Shown piece by piece: positions 8,463 to 16,664 of a stretch of DNA of 64,000 nt. The notes beneath the pieces were generated by a model. It was not told the DNA's origin, searched no databases, and was given only the letters and a program-made list of their open reading frames with translations. How positions within the stretch are numbered: position 1 is the first letter of the stretch; every line of letters begins with the position of its first letter. The position numbers were made by a program, and so were the translations under genes. The DNA comes from Actinomyces oris (GTDB lineage Bacteria > Actinomycetota > Actinomycetes > Actinomycetales > Actinomycetaceae). The stretch covers positions 36,075-100,074 of the forward strand of contig NZ_MSKL01000009.1 of the NCBI RefSeq assembly GCF_001937665.1. The letters are read 5' to 3'.

Positions 8463-9500
8463 TCACCCGGCCCGCCAGGTGCCGGCCTGCACCGCCCGGC
8501 ACAGGCGCTGGGCCTCCTGAACCCCAGCGAGCACCGCCTCGGCCTGCCACACCACCCAGGCCACGACCCCGTCCATAGTGCCCGAGGCGTAGGCACCGGC
8601 GGCCTCGGCGTAGGCCGCCGGCACCCGCCCGGGATAGAGATCGGTGACCGCCGTCCCCGTCGGCTCGAGCCCGTCACGCACCAGGAGGTGACGCACGAGC
8701 AGCCGCCCCACTGCCGCGTTCCCGGCGGTGAAGGGCCGTGCCGCCAGCATCTCGGCATGCACGACGGCCGCCCGCACCAGCACCGGTGCCCGCTGCGCCT
8801 CAATGAGCTCAACCAGTCCCGCCAGCCTCACCGCCAGCTCCTCGCCCTGCGGCGCATCCCCCGGACCGCCCTCCCGGGCACGCACCTGCCCGGTGCGCGG
8901 CGCGCCGACCTCCTCCAGCCCCACCCGGCCGCCAGCCGCCAGGGGGCCGACGACGTCGCGGTGCACCGCGGCCAGCAGCGAGCGCGCCGGGGGCACCACC
9001 GGCCTGCCCCGGCCCACCAGGTCCGGCATCCAGCCGACCAGGCGAGCACCGGCGCGCCACAGCCCGGCCACGGCGTCCAGGCCCGGGTCACCGGTGGCGG
9101 CCTCAGTGAGTGAGCCGGCGGCCACCTGCTCACGCAGCACGTCGGCGGAAACTACCGCCCCCTCGACGCCACCCGAGGCGATGGCGCCCCGGATCGCGGC
9201 CTCGGCGCGGGCCTCACGCCACCGGCGCCGCAGGGCCTCGTTCCAGCGCAGCTCGGAGCAGGCCTCACGCACCGCCGCCTCGGCGGCGCGCACCCGCTCA
9301 TCGGCGGCCACGGCTCTGAGCGCCTCCAACGCAGGATCCTCGGACGGAGGCGCTCCACCGGGAGACGCCCCGGCTGACGCACACCCGTCGGTCCCACCAG
9401 TATTCGACCTTTCGGTCGACACGCCGGGCCGGCTCACCGCACCCTGCGCCGTGGGCCTCCTCGGTCCCCCTGCCGCCGACGGCCCGATCCCCACAGACAT
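8463..9500 (-). CDS. Fic/DOC-like protein with degenerate active site
   Basis: A 345-residue protein whose central-to-C-terminal half resembles Fic proteins. The segment ARPFTAGNAAVGRLLVRHLL near residues 250-268 aligns with the Fic signature HPFxxGNGRxGRLL. The catalytic histidine is replaced by Arg and the acidic residue by Ala, and the phosphate-binding GNGR has become GNAA. An adenylyltransferase activity is therefore unlikely. The N-terminal third is helical with many Glu and Ala. The ATG at 9498-9500 (MSVGIG) is chosen over a GTG 12 codons earlier; both are possible. It converges with the HAD gene. Confidence 0.66.
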   Translation of the reverse strand: MSVGIGPSAAGGPRRPTAQGAVSRPGVSTERSNTGGTDGCASAGASPGGAPPSEDPALEALRAVAADERVRAAEAAVREACSELRWNEALRRRWREARAEAAIRGAIASGGVEGAVVSADVLREQVAAGSLTEAATGDPGLDAVAGLWRAGARLVGWMPDLVGRGRPVVPPARSLLAAVHRDVVGPLAAGGRVGLEEVGAPRTGQVRAREGGPGDAPQGEELAVRLAGLVELIEAQRAPVLVRAAVVHAEMLAARPFTAGNAAVGRLLVRHLLVRDGLEPTGTAVTDLYPGRVPAAYAEAAGAYASGTMDGVVAWVVWQAEAVLAGVQEAQRLCRAVQAGTWRAG

Positions 9501-9624
9501 TCGCACCACGCCCCCACTGTGGCACACCGGGGACACCGGCAGCCACAGACACCGTCAGGAGCCCTACGGCCCCTCTCCTCAACGAAGTCCGCACGAGGCG
9601 GGTGCACCCCCTAGACTCGATCAA

Positions 9625-10563
9625 GTGAGTGACTCCCCCTCCCATCACGCCCCGGGCTCCGGCCCGCCGCCCGCGACCCCTGGCGCATCGGGCCGGCCAC
9701 CGCGCAGTCGCCGACCCGACTACGTGCTCACCGCCGTCGTCGGAGTCATCTTCGCCCTGGGCGCCTCCACCCTTCTGGGCCTGGCCACCGACCCGGCCTC
9801 GACGCTGCGCACCGGCCTGCTGCTCGGCGCGCTCCTGCTGTTCTCCTCGGCCGCCGCCGTCCTGTTCGCCAGCCGCTCCTCGCTGGGCGCGCTCGCCACC
9901 GGGCTGACCGCGCTGACCGCCCAGTCGATGGTCTTCCTGGCCCCCATTCACGCGGCCTCCTTGACCGAGCCCTGGCTACAGCGGCTCGTCAGCACCGGTT
10001 TCATGCTCGTCCTGGCGGGCCTGTGGCTGGGCGGCTCCTGGGGGATGCGCCTGGCCCGCCGTGCCGGCCACGCCCAGGGGCACGCCGCCTTCCGTCTGAC
10101 CCAGGCCGACCGGACCGTGGGCTCCACCCCGACGCCACCGCCCTCACGCCGGCGCGCTCATCTCCTGTCCCTGCCCTGGGTCATCGCCGGGCTGGCGCTC
10201 GCGGCCCTTCTGCTGCCCCGCGCCTACCTGCGAGCAGTCGCCCCCGGTGTCCAGACCGGTCCGCTGCTGCTCGCAGCCGTGCTCATCTCCCTCCTGGCCC
10301 TGGCCGCGGCCGGCGCCTCGACGGCCCGCTCCACCCTCGGTGCGCGCGTCACCGGCCCGGTTCTCATTCTTGCGGCGGTGCCCGCGCTCAGTAACGGTAT
10401 GATCCCTGGCGGCCATCTGGTCTCCAGGGTCCTGCCGTACGGCCCGGACGCCATCGTGCTCGCCGCCATCGGCATCGAGCTCATGGCGATCGGCTGGGGA
10501 GCACATGTGGCTCGCCGTCAGGGTCGTGCGAACGCGCTGGCCAGGCTGCGCTCCGGCGTCTGA
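9625..10563 (+). CDS. Multi-pass membrane protein, two-module, unknown function
   Basis: A 312-residue protein starting with GTG (residues SDSPSHHAPG). A Pro/Gly-rich leader of about 30 residues is followed by roughly eight hydrophobic segments. The first four include VLTAVVGVIFALGASTLLGL and the motif SRSSLGALATGLTAL. The second half repeats the topology, with LPWVIAGLALAALLLP and STLGARVTGPVLILAA. The first module is recognisably related to the C-terminal membrane region of the next gene, which shares the SRSSLGA motif, suggesting paralogy. I do not recognise a known family. It lies 93 bases before the next gene in the same direction. Confidence 0.72.
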   Translation: MSDSPSHHAPGSGPPPATPGASGRPPRSRRPDYVLTAVVGVIFALGASTLLGLATDPASTLRTGLLLGALLLFSSAAAVLFASRSSLGALATGLTALTAQSMVFLAPIHAASLTEPWLQRLVSTGFMLVLAGLWLGGSWGMRLARRAGHAQGHAAFRLTQADRTVGSTPTPPPSRRRAHLLSLPWVIAGLALAALLLPRAYLRAVAPGVQTGPLLLAAVLISLLALAAAGASTARSTLGARVTGPVLILAAVPALSNGMIPGGHLVSRVLPYGPDAIVLAAIGIELMAIGWGAHVARRQGRANALARLRSGV

Positions 10564-10656
10564 GGGTCCCATACCCGACTCCATGTCCTGGGGACGACCG
10601 GCCCCTTCCGGCATCCCCATCCCTACTACTACCGTGTGCATGCGTAAGGAGACCTC

Positions 10657-13515
10657 GTGAGCACCGACAACACAGATCGCACCGCACCGCAGGCACCCGT
10701 CCCCTCCGAGGACGTCGCCCCATCCTCCCCGACGGCGTCGACACCCACCGCACGGGCAATGGCCACGGACCCCCGCCCGGGAGAGGCGACGGTCACCAAG
10801 GCTGATGAGGCCCTCGTCCCGGCCTCCCTCAAGGACCTCGCCGGCAAGGCCACCCAGGTCTCCCCGGCCGCCTCCAGCGAGTCTCAGGCAACGGTGGCTG
10901 CGGAGGGTGAGGTGGTTCCGGTCAGCACCTCCATCGACGCCGATGACACCGATACGGCCGATGATGCGGCCATGGACAAGACTGAGGAGGAGGAGACTGC
11001 GGCCGCGGACGACAAGGACGACACCCTGAACCTCCGCGAGCAGGCGTCCTTCCCCGGTGCTGCCGGGAGCCAGGCCGCCGAGGCCGTCAGGAGCGCTGCC
11101 GTGGGCGCCACGAGCGCTGTCACGAGCGCAGCCCGGGTGGTCGCCGACACGGCCACTGACGCATCCGATGACGCAGCCGAGAAGACCGGCGGCGCCCTCC
11201 CGGCCGACCGCCCTGCCCAGGCCCCGTTGCGCCCCGCCGCCCCCTCCCCCCACCCGGTGGCGGCTCAGGCGGCGCCAACGCCGTCTGAGTCCTTCACCCC
11301 TGACGACGCCGCCGTCGCGGAGACAGTCGTCGGGACCGCTGCGGCCGATGGCATGCCGCCGTCGATTCCTCCGTCCTCGGGGCCCGGTGAGGTGGAGGAG
11401 GAGCCGGTGCAGGTCGCCGCGGAGGCCACGACGCCCACGGCTCCCGAGCCCGCCCGGGCCGAGGAGCATCGGACGGCTGCCGTCACGGCCACAACGGCCA
11501 CCACACCGGCCTCAGCACCCATCAGCTCCGCCGTCTCCGCCCCGCAGGCGCCGTCGCCCGCGCCGGTGGACGACGAGGAGGAGACGCCGGCCGAGACAGT
11601 CAGCAGCGAGCCGGTCGTCCGGACGACCGCCGCATCCGCCACGGTGCCGACGGCGGCCGCGGCAGCGGGCGCACAGGGACACGCGCCCGTGGCCGACACC
11701 GCCGAGGACTCCGTGGAATCGGAGGATCTGACCGAGGCCGAGGACCTCGACTCCCCCGAGGCGGAGGCCGACCTCACTCCCACGACCCCGGCCATCCCCA
11801 CCCCCGAGTCCGGCTCCCCTGCCGTGAGGGCGGTGCCCGTCTCCGTGACCACCGGTGCCGCCAGAGTCTCGGACGGGGCCGCGGGCGCCTCCGCCCAGAC
11901 CCCCTCCGCTGCAACCGACGCAACGGATGCCGCAGTGGGCGAGGACGACACTGACGACACTGACACCAGCATCGACGACATCGATGGCATCGACGACGAG
12001 CTCGTCGAGGAAGCCGGTGAGGTTGACGAGGCCGATCAGGAGGCCGAGGACGACTTCGAGGAGACTGCGCAGCCGGCAGCCGTCCCGACGCCGGCCTCCG
12101 CAGCCCCCGCCGCGCAGACCTGGACGCCGACTCCGCGGGCCTCCGGCTCTCAGACGCCTGCCGGCGCACCCGACGTCGATGATGTTGATGACGCTGGTGA
12201 CGGCTTCGCACTGCTCAGCGAGGCCACCACCGCCTCGGCGGCCTTCGCGGCGTCCTCAGCACACTCAGCACCTTCGGCGGGCGCAGCGACACCGGCCACC
12301 CCGTCGGCGGGCTCACCGGAGCTCACATCCTCGCCCCGGCCCAAGGCCGAGCCAGCGGCGCCGGCCTCATCGCCGTCAGCGGCCTCGGCGCCATCGGTGA
12401 CCTCATCGCCGTCACCGACCGAGCCGGAGGCCACGGCGCCGGTGAACGCTGCGACGGACAACCGCCCCTCGGCCCCGTCCTGGCCGGCGACCCCCGCGGC
12501 TCAGCTGGCCCGGACGGGCTCTGCCGCAAGCGCCCCCTCAACGCGTTCAACCGAGTCGACGCCCTCCGTCCGCCCCGCCTTCCCCGCCGGAGCCTCGACC
12601 TCCGCCCCCACAACGGAGGGGACGGGAGGGGCGGCCCGGGTCGCCTCGTCCCCGTACACCGGGCTCTCCGGCTACCGCCCCGAGGCGCCCGCCAACACGC
12701 CGACCCCCGCCCCGGCGGAGACGACGGCGCAGCCCGAGTGGGCGCCGTCGACGCCGTCAACCCAGTCAGCTCCCACCGCCACGAGTGCCAGGGACTACCG
12801 CCCGACGCCGGCGGGCTCGCCGTCGGCCCCCTCCCCGCAGCAGACGCCCGCCTGGCCCTCAGCAGCCCCCACCGCCCGGGGACTGTCCGCGAGCGCCGAT
12901 GCCGGGGAGAGCGACGACCCGGAGGAGCGCGGCCGTTCGCGGGCCCGGCAGGCCGCCCTGGCCATGACCGGCGCCGGCGAGGACGACGACTCCATCCTCC
13001 TCAAGGGCGCCAGCGTGCTGAGCGCCCCGAGCTCGCGCGCCGAGACCCACTGGGCCGGGGTGCTCGTCGCCATCGTCCTGTTCCCCCTGGCCTGGTTCCT
13101 CGTGCACGACGGCGCCGCCACCCTGACCGGCGGCAACCCCTCGGCCTGGCCGTCGGCCGCCTCCCCGATGGGCGCGCTGGAGATCCTGGGCGGGACCGCG
13201 GCCTGCGCCGCCGCCCTGTTCATGATCTCGCGCTCCTCACTGGGGGCCTTCGTCGTCGGCGCCATCAGTGCGGTCATCGGCCTGCCCTTCGTCCTCATGC
13301 CGGGGGTCACCAAGTCGATCCTCGGGTCCACGGTCGAACGGCTTCAGGCCCACTCCGACCTGGGGAGGGCCCTGTCCACCTATGTCATGGACGACGGCCT
13401 CTCCGGCCGCTTCATCCTCATGGGCGTGCTCACGATCATGGTCGCCGTCGTCGCCCACCTGGCGCGCCGGGCCGGACAACGCAACCGCGACGACGACCGC
13501 GGCCTGCGTGACTGA
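10657..13515 (+). CDS. Very long low-complexity protein with C-terminal membrane domain
   Basis: A 952-residue protein starting with GTG behind AAGGAG. Roughly the first 780 residues are low-complexity, rich in Ala, Pro, Thr, Ser and Val, with acidic patches such as DDTDDTDTSIDDIDGIDDE near residue 430 and almost no aromatic residues, so probably disordered. The last about 150 residues carry four hydrophobic segments (WAGVLVAIVLFPLAWFLV, LEILGGTAACAAALFMI, GAFVVGAISAVIGLPFV, FILMGVLTIMVAVVAHL). They contain SRSSLGAF, matching SRSSLGAL of the previous protein. The disordered part would sit on the cytoplasmic side if no signal sequence exists; none is visible. The function is unknown. Confidence 0.75.
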   Translation: MSTDNTDRTAPQAPVPSEDVAPSSPTASTPTARAMATDPRPGEATVTKADEALVPASLKDLAGKATQVSPAASSESQATVAAEGEVVPVSTSIDADDTDTADDAAMDKTEEEETAAADDKDDTLNLREQASFPGAAGSQAAEAVRSAAVGATSAVTSAARVVADTATDASDDAAEKTGGALPADRPAQAPLRPAAPSPHPVAAQAAPTPSESFTPDDAAVAETVVGTAAADGMPPSIPPSSGPGEVEEEPVQVAAEATTPTAPEPARAEEHRTAAVTATTATTPASAPISSAVSAPQAPSPAPVDDEEETPAETVSSEPVVRTTAASATVPTAAAAAGAQGHAPVADTAEDSVESEDLTEAEDLDSPEAEADLTPTTPAIPTPESGSPAVRAVPVSVTTGAARVSDGAAGASAQTPSAATDATDAAVGEDDTDDTDTSIDDIDGIDDELVEEAGEVDEADQEAEDDFEETAQPAAVPTPASAAPAAQTWTPTPRASGSQTPAGAPDVDDVDDAGDGFALLSEATTASAAFAASSAHSAPSAGAATPATPSAGSPELTSSPRPKAEPAAPASSPSAASAPSVTSSPSPTEPEATAPVNAATDNRPSAPSWPATPAAQLARTGSAASAPSTRSTESTPSVRPAFPAGASTSAPTTEGTGGAARVASSPYTGLSGYRPEAPANTPTPAPAETTAQPEWAPSTPSTQSAPTATSARDYRPTPAGSPSAPSPQQTPAWPSAAPTARGLSASADAGESDDPEERGRSRARQAALAMTGAGEDDDSILLKGASVLSAPSSRAETHWAGVLVAIVLFPLAWFLVHDGAATLTGGNPSAWPSAASPMGALEILGGTAACAAALFMISRSSLGAFVVGAISAVIGLPFVLMPGVTKSILGSTVERLQAHSDLGRALSTYVMDDGLSGRFILMGVLTIMVAVVAHLARRAGQRNRDDDRGLRD

Positions 13516-14290
13516 GCCCGACGCCGCCCCGCCGACCGCCGGGACGGGTGCGCCGTCGGTTCGGCGGATGCAGACCCTCGCCGATGCGGCCCGTGATGCG
13601 GTCCCCATCGTCGTCGGATACGTGACGCTGGGGCTGGCGGCCGGGATGCTGCTGGTCGCCGAGGGCCTGGCCTGGTGGTGGGCGCCGGTGTGGAGCCTGG
13701 TCATCTACTCCGGAACCATGCAGATGCTGCTGGTGCCGCTGGCCGGTGGCGGCGAGCCGCTGGCCGCCATCGCCCTGTCCACCGGTTTCGTCTCGGGCCG
13801 GCACGTCTTCTACGGACTGGGCTTCCCCTTGGAGCGGGTGCGGGGCAGGGCGCTCACCCGCCTCTACTCCGTCCACGCGATCACCGATGAGGTCTACGCG
13901 CTGCTGGCGGCGCGCGACCGACGGGCCATGAGCGGGCGCTACCTGGTGGGTGTGGAGGCGATCAGCCACACCGCCTGGGTGGTGGGCACAACCGTCGGGG
14001 CACTGGCCGGAACGGCGCTGGCCTCCGCGGTGGGTGAGCGCATCGAGCTGCTCGGCTTCGTGCTCACGTCGCTGTTCGTGGTCCTGGCCATCGAGAACTG
14101 GCGCAACCACCCCGATATCGGGGTGCTGTGCGTGGGGCTGGTGGCCGGCGGCATCGGCCTGGCCATGGGTGGTTCGGCGGCGCTGCTGACCGCGCTGGTG
14201 ACGCTCGCCGTCGGGCTGGTGGGCCTGTACGCCTGGCGCGCTCGCCAGCCCGGGGAGCCCGGGCCGCAGTCGCGGCGGAGAGCCGGCTGA
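13508..14290 (+). CDS. azlC: AzlC-family branched-chain amino acid exporter subunit
   Basis: A 260-residue membrane protein of the AzlC/YgaZ family, the large subunit of a branched-chain amino acid exporter. Typical features are AARDAVPIVVGYVTLGLAAG near the N-terminus, YSGTMQML, and GFPLERVRGRALTRLYSVHAITDE. The GTG at 13508 is chosen because it overlaps the previous stop by 8 bases and gives the family N-terminus TEPDAAPP before the first membrane segment. It overlaps azlD by 1 base (TGATG), indicating translational coupling. Confidence 0.93.
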   Translation: MTEPDAAPPTAGTGAPSVRRMQTLADAARDAVPIVVGYVTLGLAAGMLLVAEGLAWWWAPVWSLVIYSGTMQMLLVPLAGGGEPLAAIALSTGFVSGRHVFYGLGFPLERVRGRALTRLYSVHAITDEVYALLAARDRRAMSGRYLVGVEAISHTAWVVGTTVGALAGTALASAVGERIELLGFVLTSLFVVLAIENWRNHPDIGVLCVGLVAGGIGLAMGGSAALLTALVTLAVGLVGLYAWRARQPGEPGPQSRRRAG

Positions 14291-14613
14291 TGCTCACCAA
14301 CCCGCAGGTCGCGGTCGCCGTCGCGGTCGTCGCCGTCATCACCTTCGTGTGCCGGATCGTGCCCTTCGTGCTGCTGCGCGGACGCCAGGACAGTGCGCTG
14401 CTGGCCTTCCTGTCCCAGGCGATGCCGCTGGGGGTCATGATCGTCCTGGTAGCCTACACGCTGGGCGGAGTGAGCCTGTCGCCGTCGAGCTGGCTGCCGG
14501 CTGCCGGCGGGATCGGGGCGACGGCGGGCCTGCACCTGTGGCGGCGCTCCATCGGCCTGTCACTCATCGGCGGCACCGGCGTGTACGTCGCCCTCAGCCT
14601 CCTGCTGGGCTGA
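14290..14613 (+). CDS. azlD: AzlD-family branched-chain amino acid exporter subunit
   Basis: A 107-residue protein with three to four hydrophobic segments, the small partner of AzlC. It begins MLTNPQVAVAVAVVAVITFV and contains the characteristic RIVPFVLLRGR and AMPLGVMIVLVAYTL. The start ATG shares one base with the azlC stop. Its 3' end overlaps the end of the opposing channel gene by 20 bases. Confidence 0.92.
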   Translation: MLTNPQVAVAVAVVAVITFVCRIVPFVLLRGRQDSALLAFLSQAMPLGVMIVLVAYTLGGVSLSPSSWLPAAGGIGATAGLHLWRRSIGLSLIGGTGVYVALSLLLG

Positions 14614-15388
14614 CCCGCCGCGGGCGGTGGCCGACCATGTAGAAGACGATGAGGGCCACGTAGGTGACCACGCTCAGCCAGGCGCTGACCAGCCCCAGCA
14701 GTGCGGCCAGCGCGTACAGCCACGGCCCCATCGCGAAGCGCCGGGTCATGGACCGTACCTCCGCCTGCGTCACCTCCGGTCGCAGGCGGCTCCGGTCCCG
14801 GATGGACGCGCGCCACAGGGCGTTGAAGAACATCCCGCCGACCACCATGACCGCCCCGTAGAAGACGGCGCCTGTGCGCTCGTCGTGCCCGGACTCCAGG
14901 GACCGGGTGAGCACCGAGGTGGCGAAGGGCAGGAAGGCGACGTCGAGCAGGAGGAAGAGGTTGCAGATGAGCATCCACTGGTCGACGCTGCGCACTCGCA
15001 CGAAGATGGCGTGATGGTTGAGCCAGACCTGCCCCACCAGGAGGAAGCTGAGCACGAATCCCACGTAGCCGGGCCACAGGGAGGCCAGGGAGCGCAGGAG
15101 GCTCCCGCCGCCGTCGGGCAGCTTGATCTCCAGGCTCAGCAGGGTGATCGCGATGGCGATGACCCCGTCGCTGAAGGCCTCCAGGCGCCCGGGTGAGACG
15201 GGCGCCGACTCACTCTCCCCTGCTGCGCCGTCGGCCCCGGCGGCGGGCTCCGCCTGGCGAGCCGAGTCGATATCGGTGTCTGCGGCCGCAACATCGGCAT
15301 TTGCACGACCAGAGGTGTCAGCGCCGACGTCGTCGGTGGGATCGTCGGTCGGGCCATCACGCGAGTCATGGTGGCAATGGGTGGTCAT
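14594..15388 (-). CDS. TMEM175/DUF1211-family membrane protein
   Basis: A 264-residue protein. After a hydrophilic leader of about 75 residues rich in Asp, Ala and Thr comes RLEAFSDGVIAIAITLLSLE. Its FSDG-x-A-I core is the hallmark of TMEM175-type potassium channels, of which bacterial members form tetrameric cation channels. Five further hydrophobic segments follow. The ATG at 15386-15388 follows AAAGGAGAAGG. The leader is unusually long for the family. It converges on azlD with a short overlap. An interspersed repeat (15411-15547) lies just upstream of the start. Confidence 0.82.
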   Translation of the reverse strand: MTTHCHHDSRDGPTDDPTDDVGADTSGRANADVAAADTDIDSARQAEPAAGADGAAGESESAPVSPGRLEAFSDGVIAIAITLLSLEIKLPDGGGSLLRSLASLWPGYVGFVLSFLLVGQVWLNHHAIFVRVRSVDQWMLICNLFLLLDVAFLPFATSVLTRSLESGHDERTGAVFYGAVMVVGGMFFNALWRASIRDRSRLRPEVTQAEVRSMTRRFAMGPWLYALAALLGLVSAWLSVVTYVALIVFYMVGHRPRRVSPAGG

Positions 15389-15410
15389 GCCTTCTCCTTT
15401 CTTCGCGGTT

Positions 15411-15547
15411 GGGGACATTCTGCGCCGGTGGGGACATTCCTGCACTGCCGGGGACGTTCGACGCCGTCGGGGACGGGATTCCTGTCCCCGACCGCGCGCC
15501 GTGTCCCCGAATGGAACGGAACGCACCTGACCGCGTGGAATGTCCCC
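15411..15547. repeat. Interspersed palindromic repeat, family 1 (copy 1)
   Basis: A 137-base element bounded by the inverted ends GGGGACATTC and GAATGTCCCC. Internally it has several GGGGAC boxes and opposing GTCCCC boxes around a central dyad near 15474-15490. Related copies lie at 26283-26400, 39298-39434, 40092-40227 and 41057-41192. No coding function is evident. Confidence 0.75.
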
Positions 15548-15636
15548 GCCGGGCCCCGCGGACAGCGCAAGGCGCCCCTCGGACGGTGCAAGTCGCCCCG
15601 CAGGCAGTGCCGGGCGCCGACCAGTAGGCTGCGGGC

Positions 15637-16545
15637 GTGCCTGTTGACGTCAATCGCCCCGGCCCCTGGACCCACCGCAACCTCACCGCCCGCGGTACCC
15701 GTTTCCATGTTGCGCTGGCGGGTCCTGAGGCCCCGGCCGGCACCGGGCCCCTCACCCTCCTGGTGCACGGCTTCCCCGAGTGCTGGTGGACCTGGCGCCA
15801 TGTCATCCCCGCCCTGGCGCAGGCCGGGCACCGCGTGGCGGCCCTCGACCTGCGCGGCTTCGGTGGATCGGACCGACCGCCGTCGGGCTATGACCTGGTG
15901 ACGCTCGCCCAGGACCTGGCCGCCGTGGTCCGGTCACTGGGGCACGAGCGGGCCGTGGTCGTGGGCGCGGGGCTCGGCGGCCAGGTCGCCTGGGCGCTGC
16001 CTCACGTGGCCCCGGACCTGACGACGGCGATCGTCCCGGTCGGCGCTCCCCACCCGCTCGCACTGCGCTCGCTGCGGGCCCGGGCACTGTCGGGGCCGGC
16101 GCTGCAGTACGCGAGCCTGCGGATCCCGGGCCTGGCCGAACGCCGCCTGCGCAGCCGCAGTGCCCTGGAGGGCCTGCTGCGCTCCTGGGCCGGGCCGCAC
16201 ACGCGCGAGGCGGTGGCCGAGGAGGCCCTCTACTACGCCGAGCTCCTGTCCCGGCCCGGCGCCGCCCACAGCGCCCTGGAGCCGCTGCGCAACCTCGTGC
16301 TGTCCCGGGCGGAGACGGCGGCTCTGGACAAGCCGGTGGCGGTGCCCGTTCTGTCGGTGCAGGGCGAGCTCGACCCGGTCCAGCCCGCCCAGGCCTATGC
16401 GCGCGACACCCACCACGTGGCCGGCGACCTGCGCCAGGTGACGATCCACCGCTCCGGCCACTTCCCCCAGGAGGAGACCCCGGCCGGGTTCGTCCGGGCG
16501 CTGCTGCCCTTCCTGGCCGACGTCGCCCCGCCCACTTCTGCTTGA
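15637..16545 (+). CDS. Alpha/beta hydrolase, EphE-like, nucleophile replaced
   Basis: A 302-residue alpha/beta-hydrolase-fold protein close to the epoxide hydrolase/haloalkane dehalogenase group. The oxyanion-side motif LVHGFPECWWTWRHVIPAL and DLRGFGGSDRPPSGYDL are typical, and SGHFPQEETP carries the usual C-terminal histidine. The nucleophile elbow reads VVGAGLGGQVAW, so the residue that should be Asp or Ser is Gly at position 112. Catalysis by the normal mechanism is therefore doubtful. Its position between the ssd block and nth/crp parallels ephE (Rv3670) in mycobacteria. The GTG at 15637 is the only sensible start. Confidence 0.82.
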   Translation: MPVDVNRPGPWTHRNLTARGTRFHVALAGPEAPAGTGPLTLLVHGFPECWWTWRHVIPALAQAGHRVAALDLRGFGGSDRPPSGYDLVTLAQDLAAVVRSLGHERAVVVGAGLGGQVAWALPHVAPDLTTAIVPVGAPHPLALRSLRARALSGPALQYASLRIPGLAERRLRSRSALEGLLRSWAGPHTREAVAEEALYYAELLSRPGAAHSALEPLRNLVLSRAETAALDKPVAVPVLSVQGELDPVQPAQAYARDTHHVAGDLRQVTIHRSGHFPQEETPAGFVRALLPFLADVAPPTSA

Positions 16546-16550
16546 CACCT

Positions 16551-16617
16551 CGAGCCGGGCACGTCTCGCGCAGCCCTACGGAGTAACGGTAGGGCTGCGC
16601 GAGAAAGGCCCGGCTCG
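16551..16617. repeat. Nested-hairpin intergenic repeat, family 2 (copy 1)
   Basis: A 67-base element with outer arms CGAGCCGGGC (16551-16560) and its complement (16608-16617), and a perfect inner 14-base stem TCGCGCAGCCCTAC (16566-16579) pairing with 16589-16602. It sits between two convergent genes and could act as a bidirectional terminator. Related copies are at 19040-19106 and 35822-35889. Confidence 0.8.
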
Positions 16618-16664
16618 GCTGCGGTACGGCTGGGCAGGAGCGCCCGGCGCCGCCTCACCCCGGC

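Noticed and set aside
8728..10563. Upstream extension of the membrane protein to 611 residues
   Set aside because: The extra N-terminal part is antisense to the Fic-like gene and compositionally biased. The GTG at 9625 gives a sensible start before the membrane segments.
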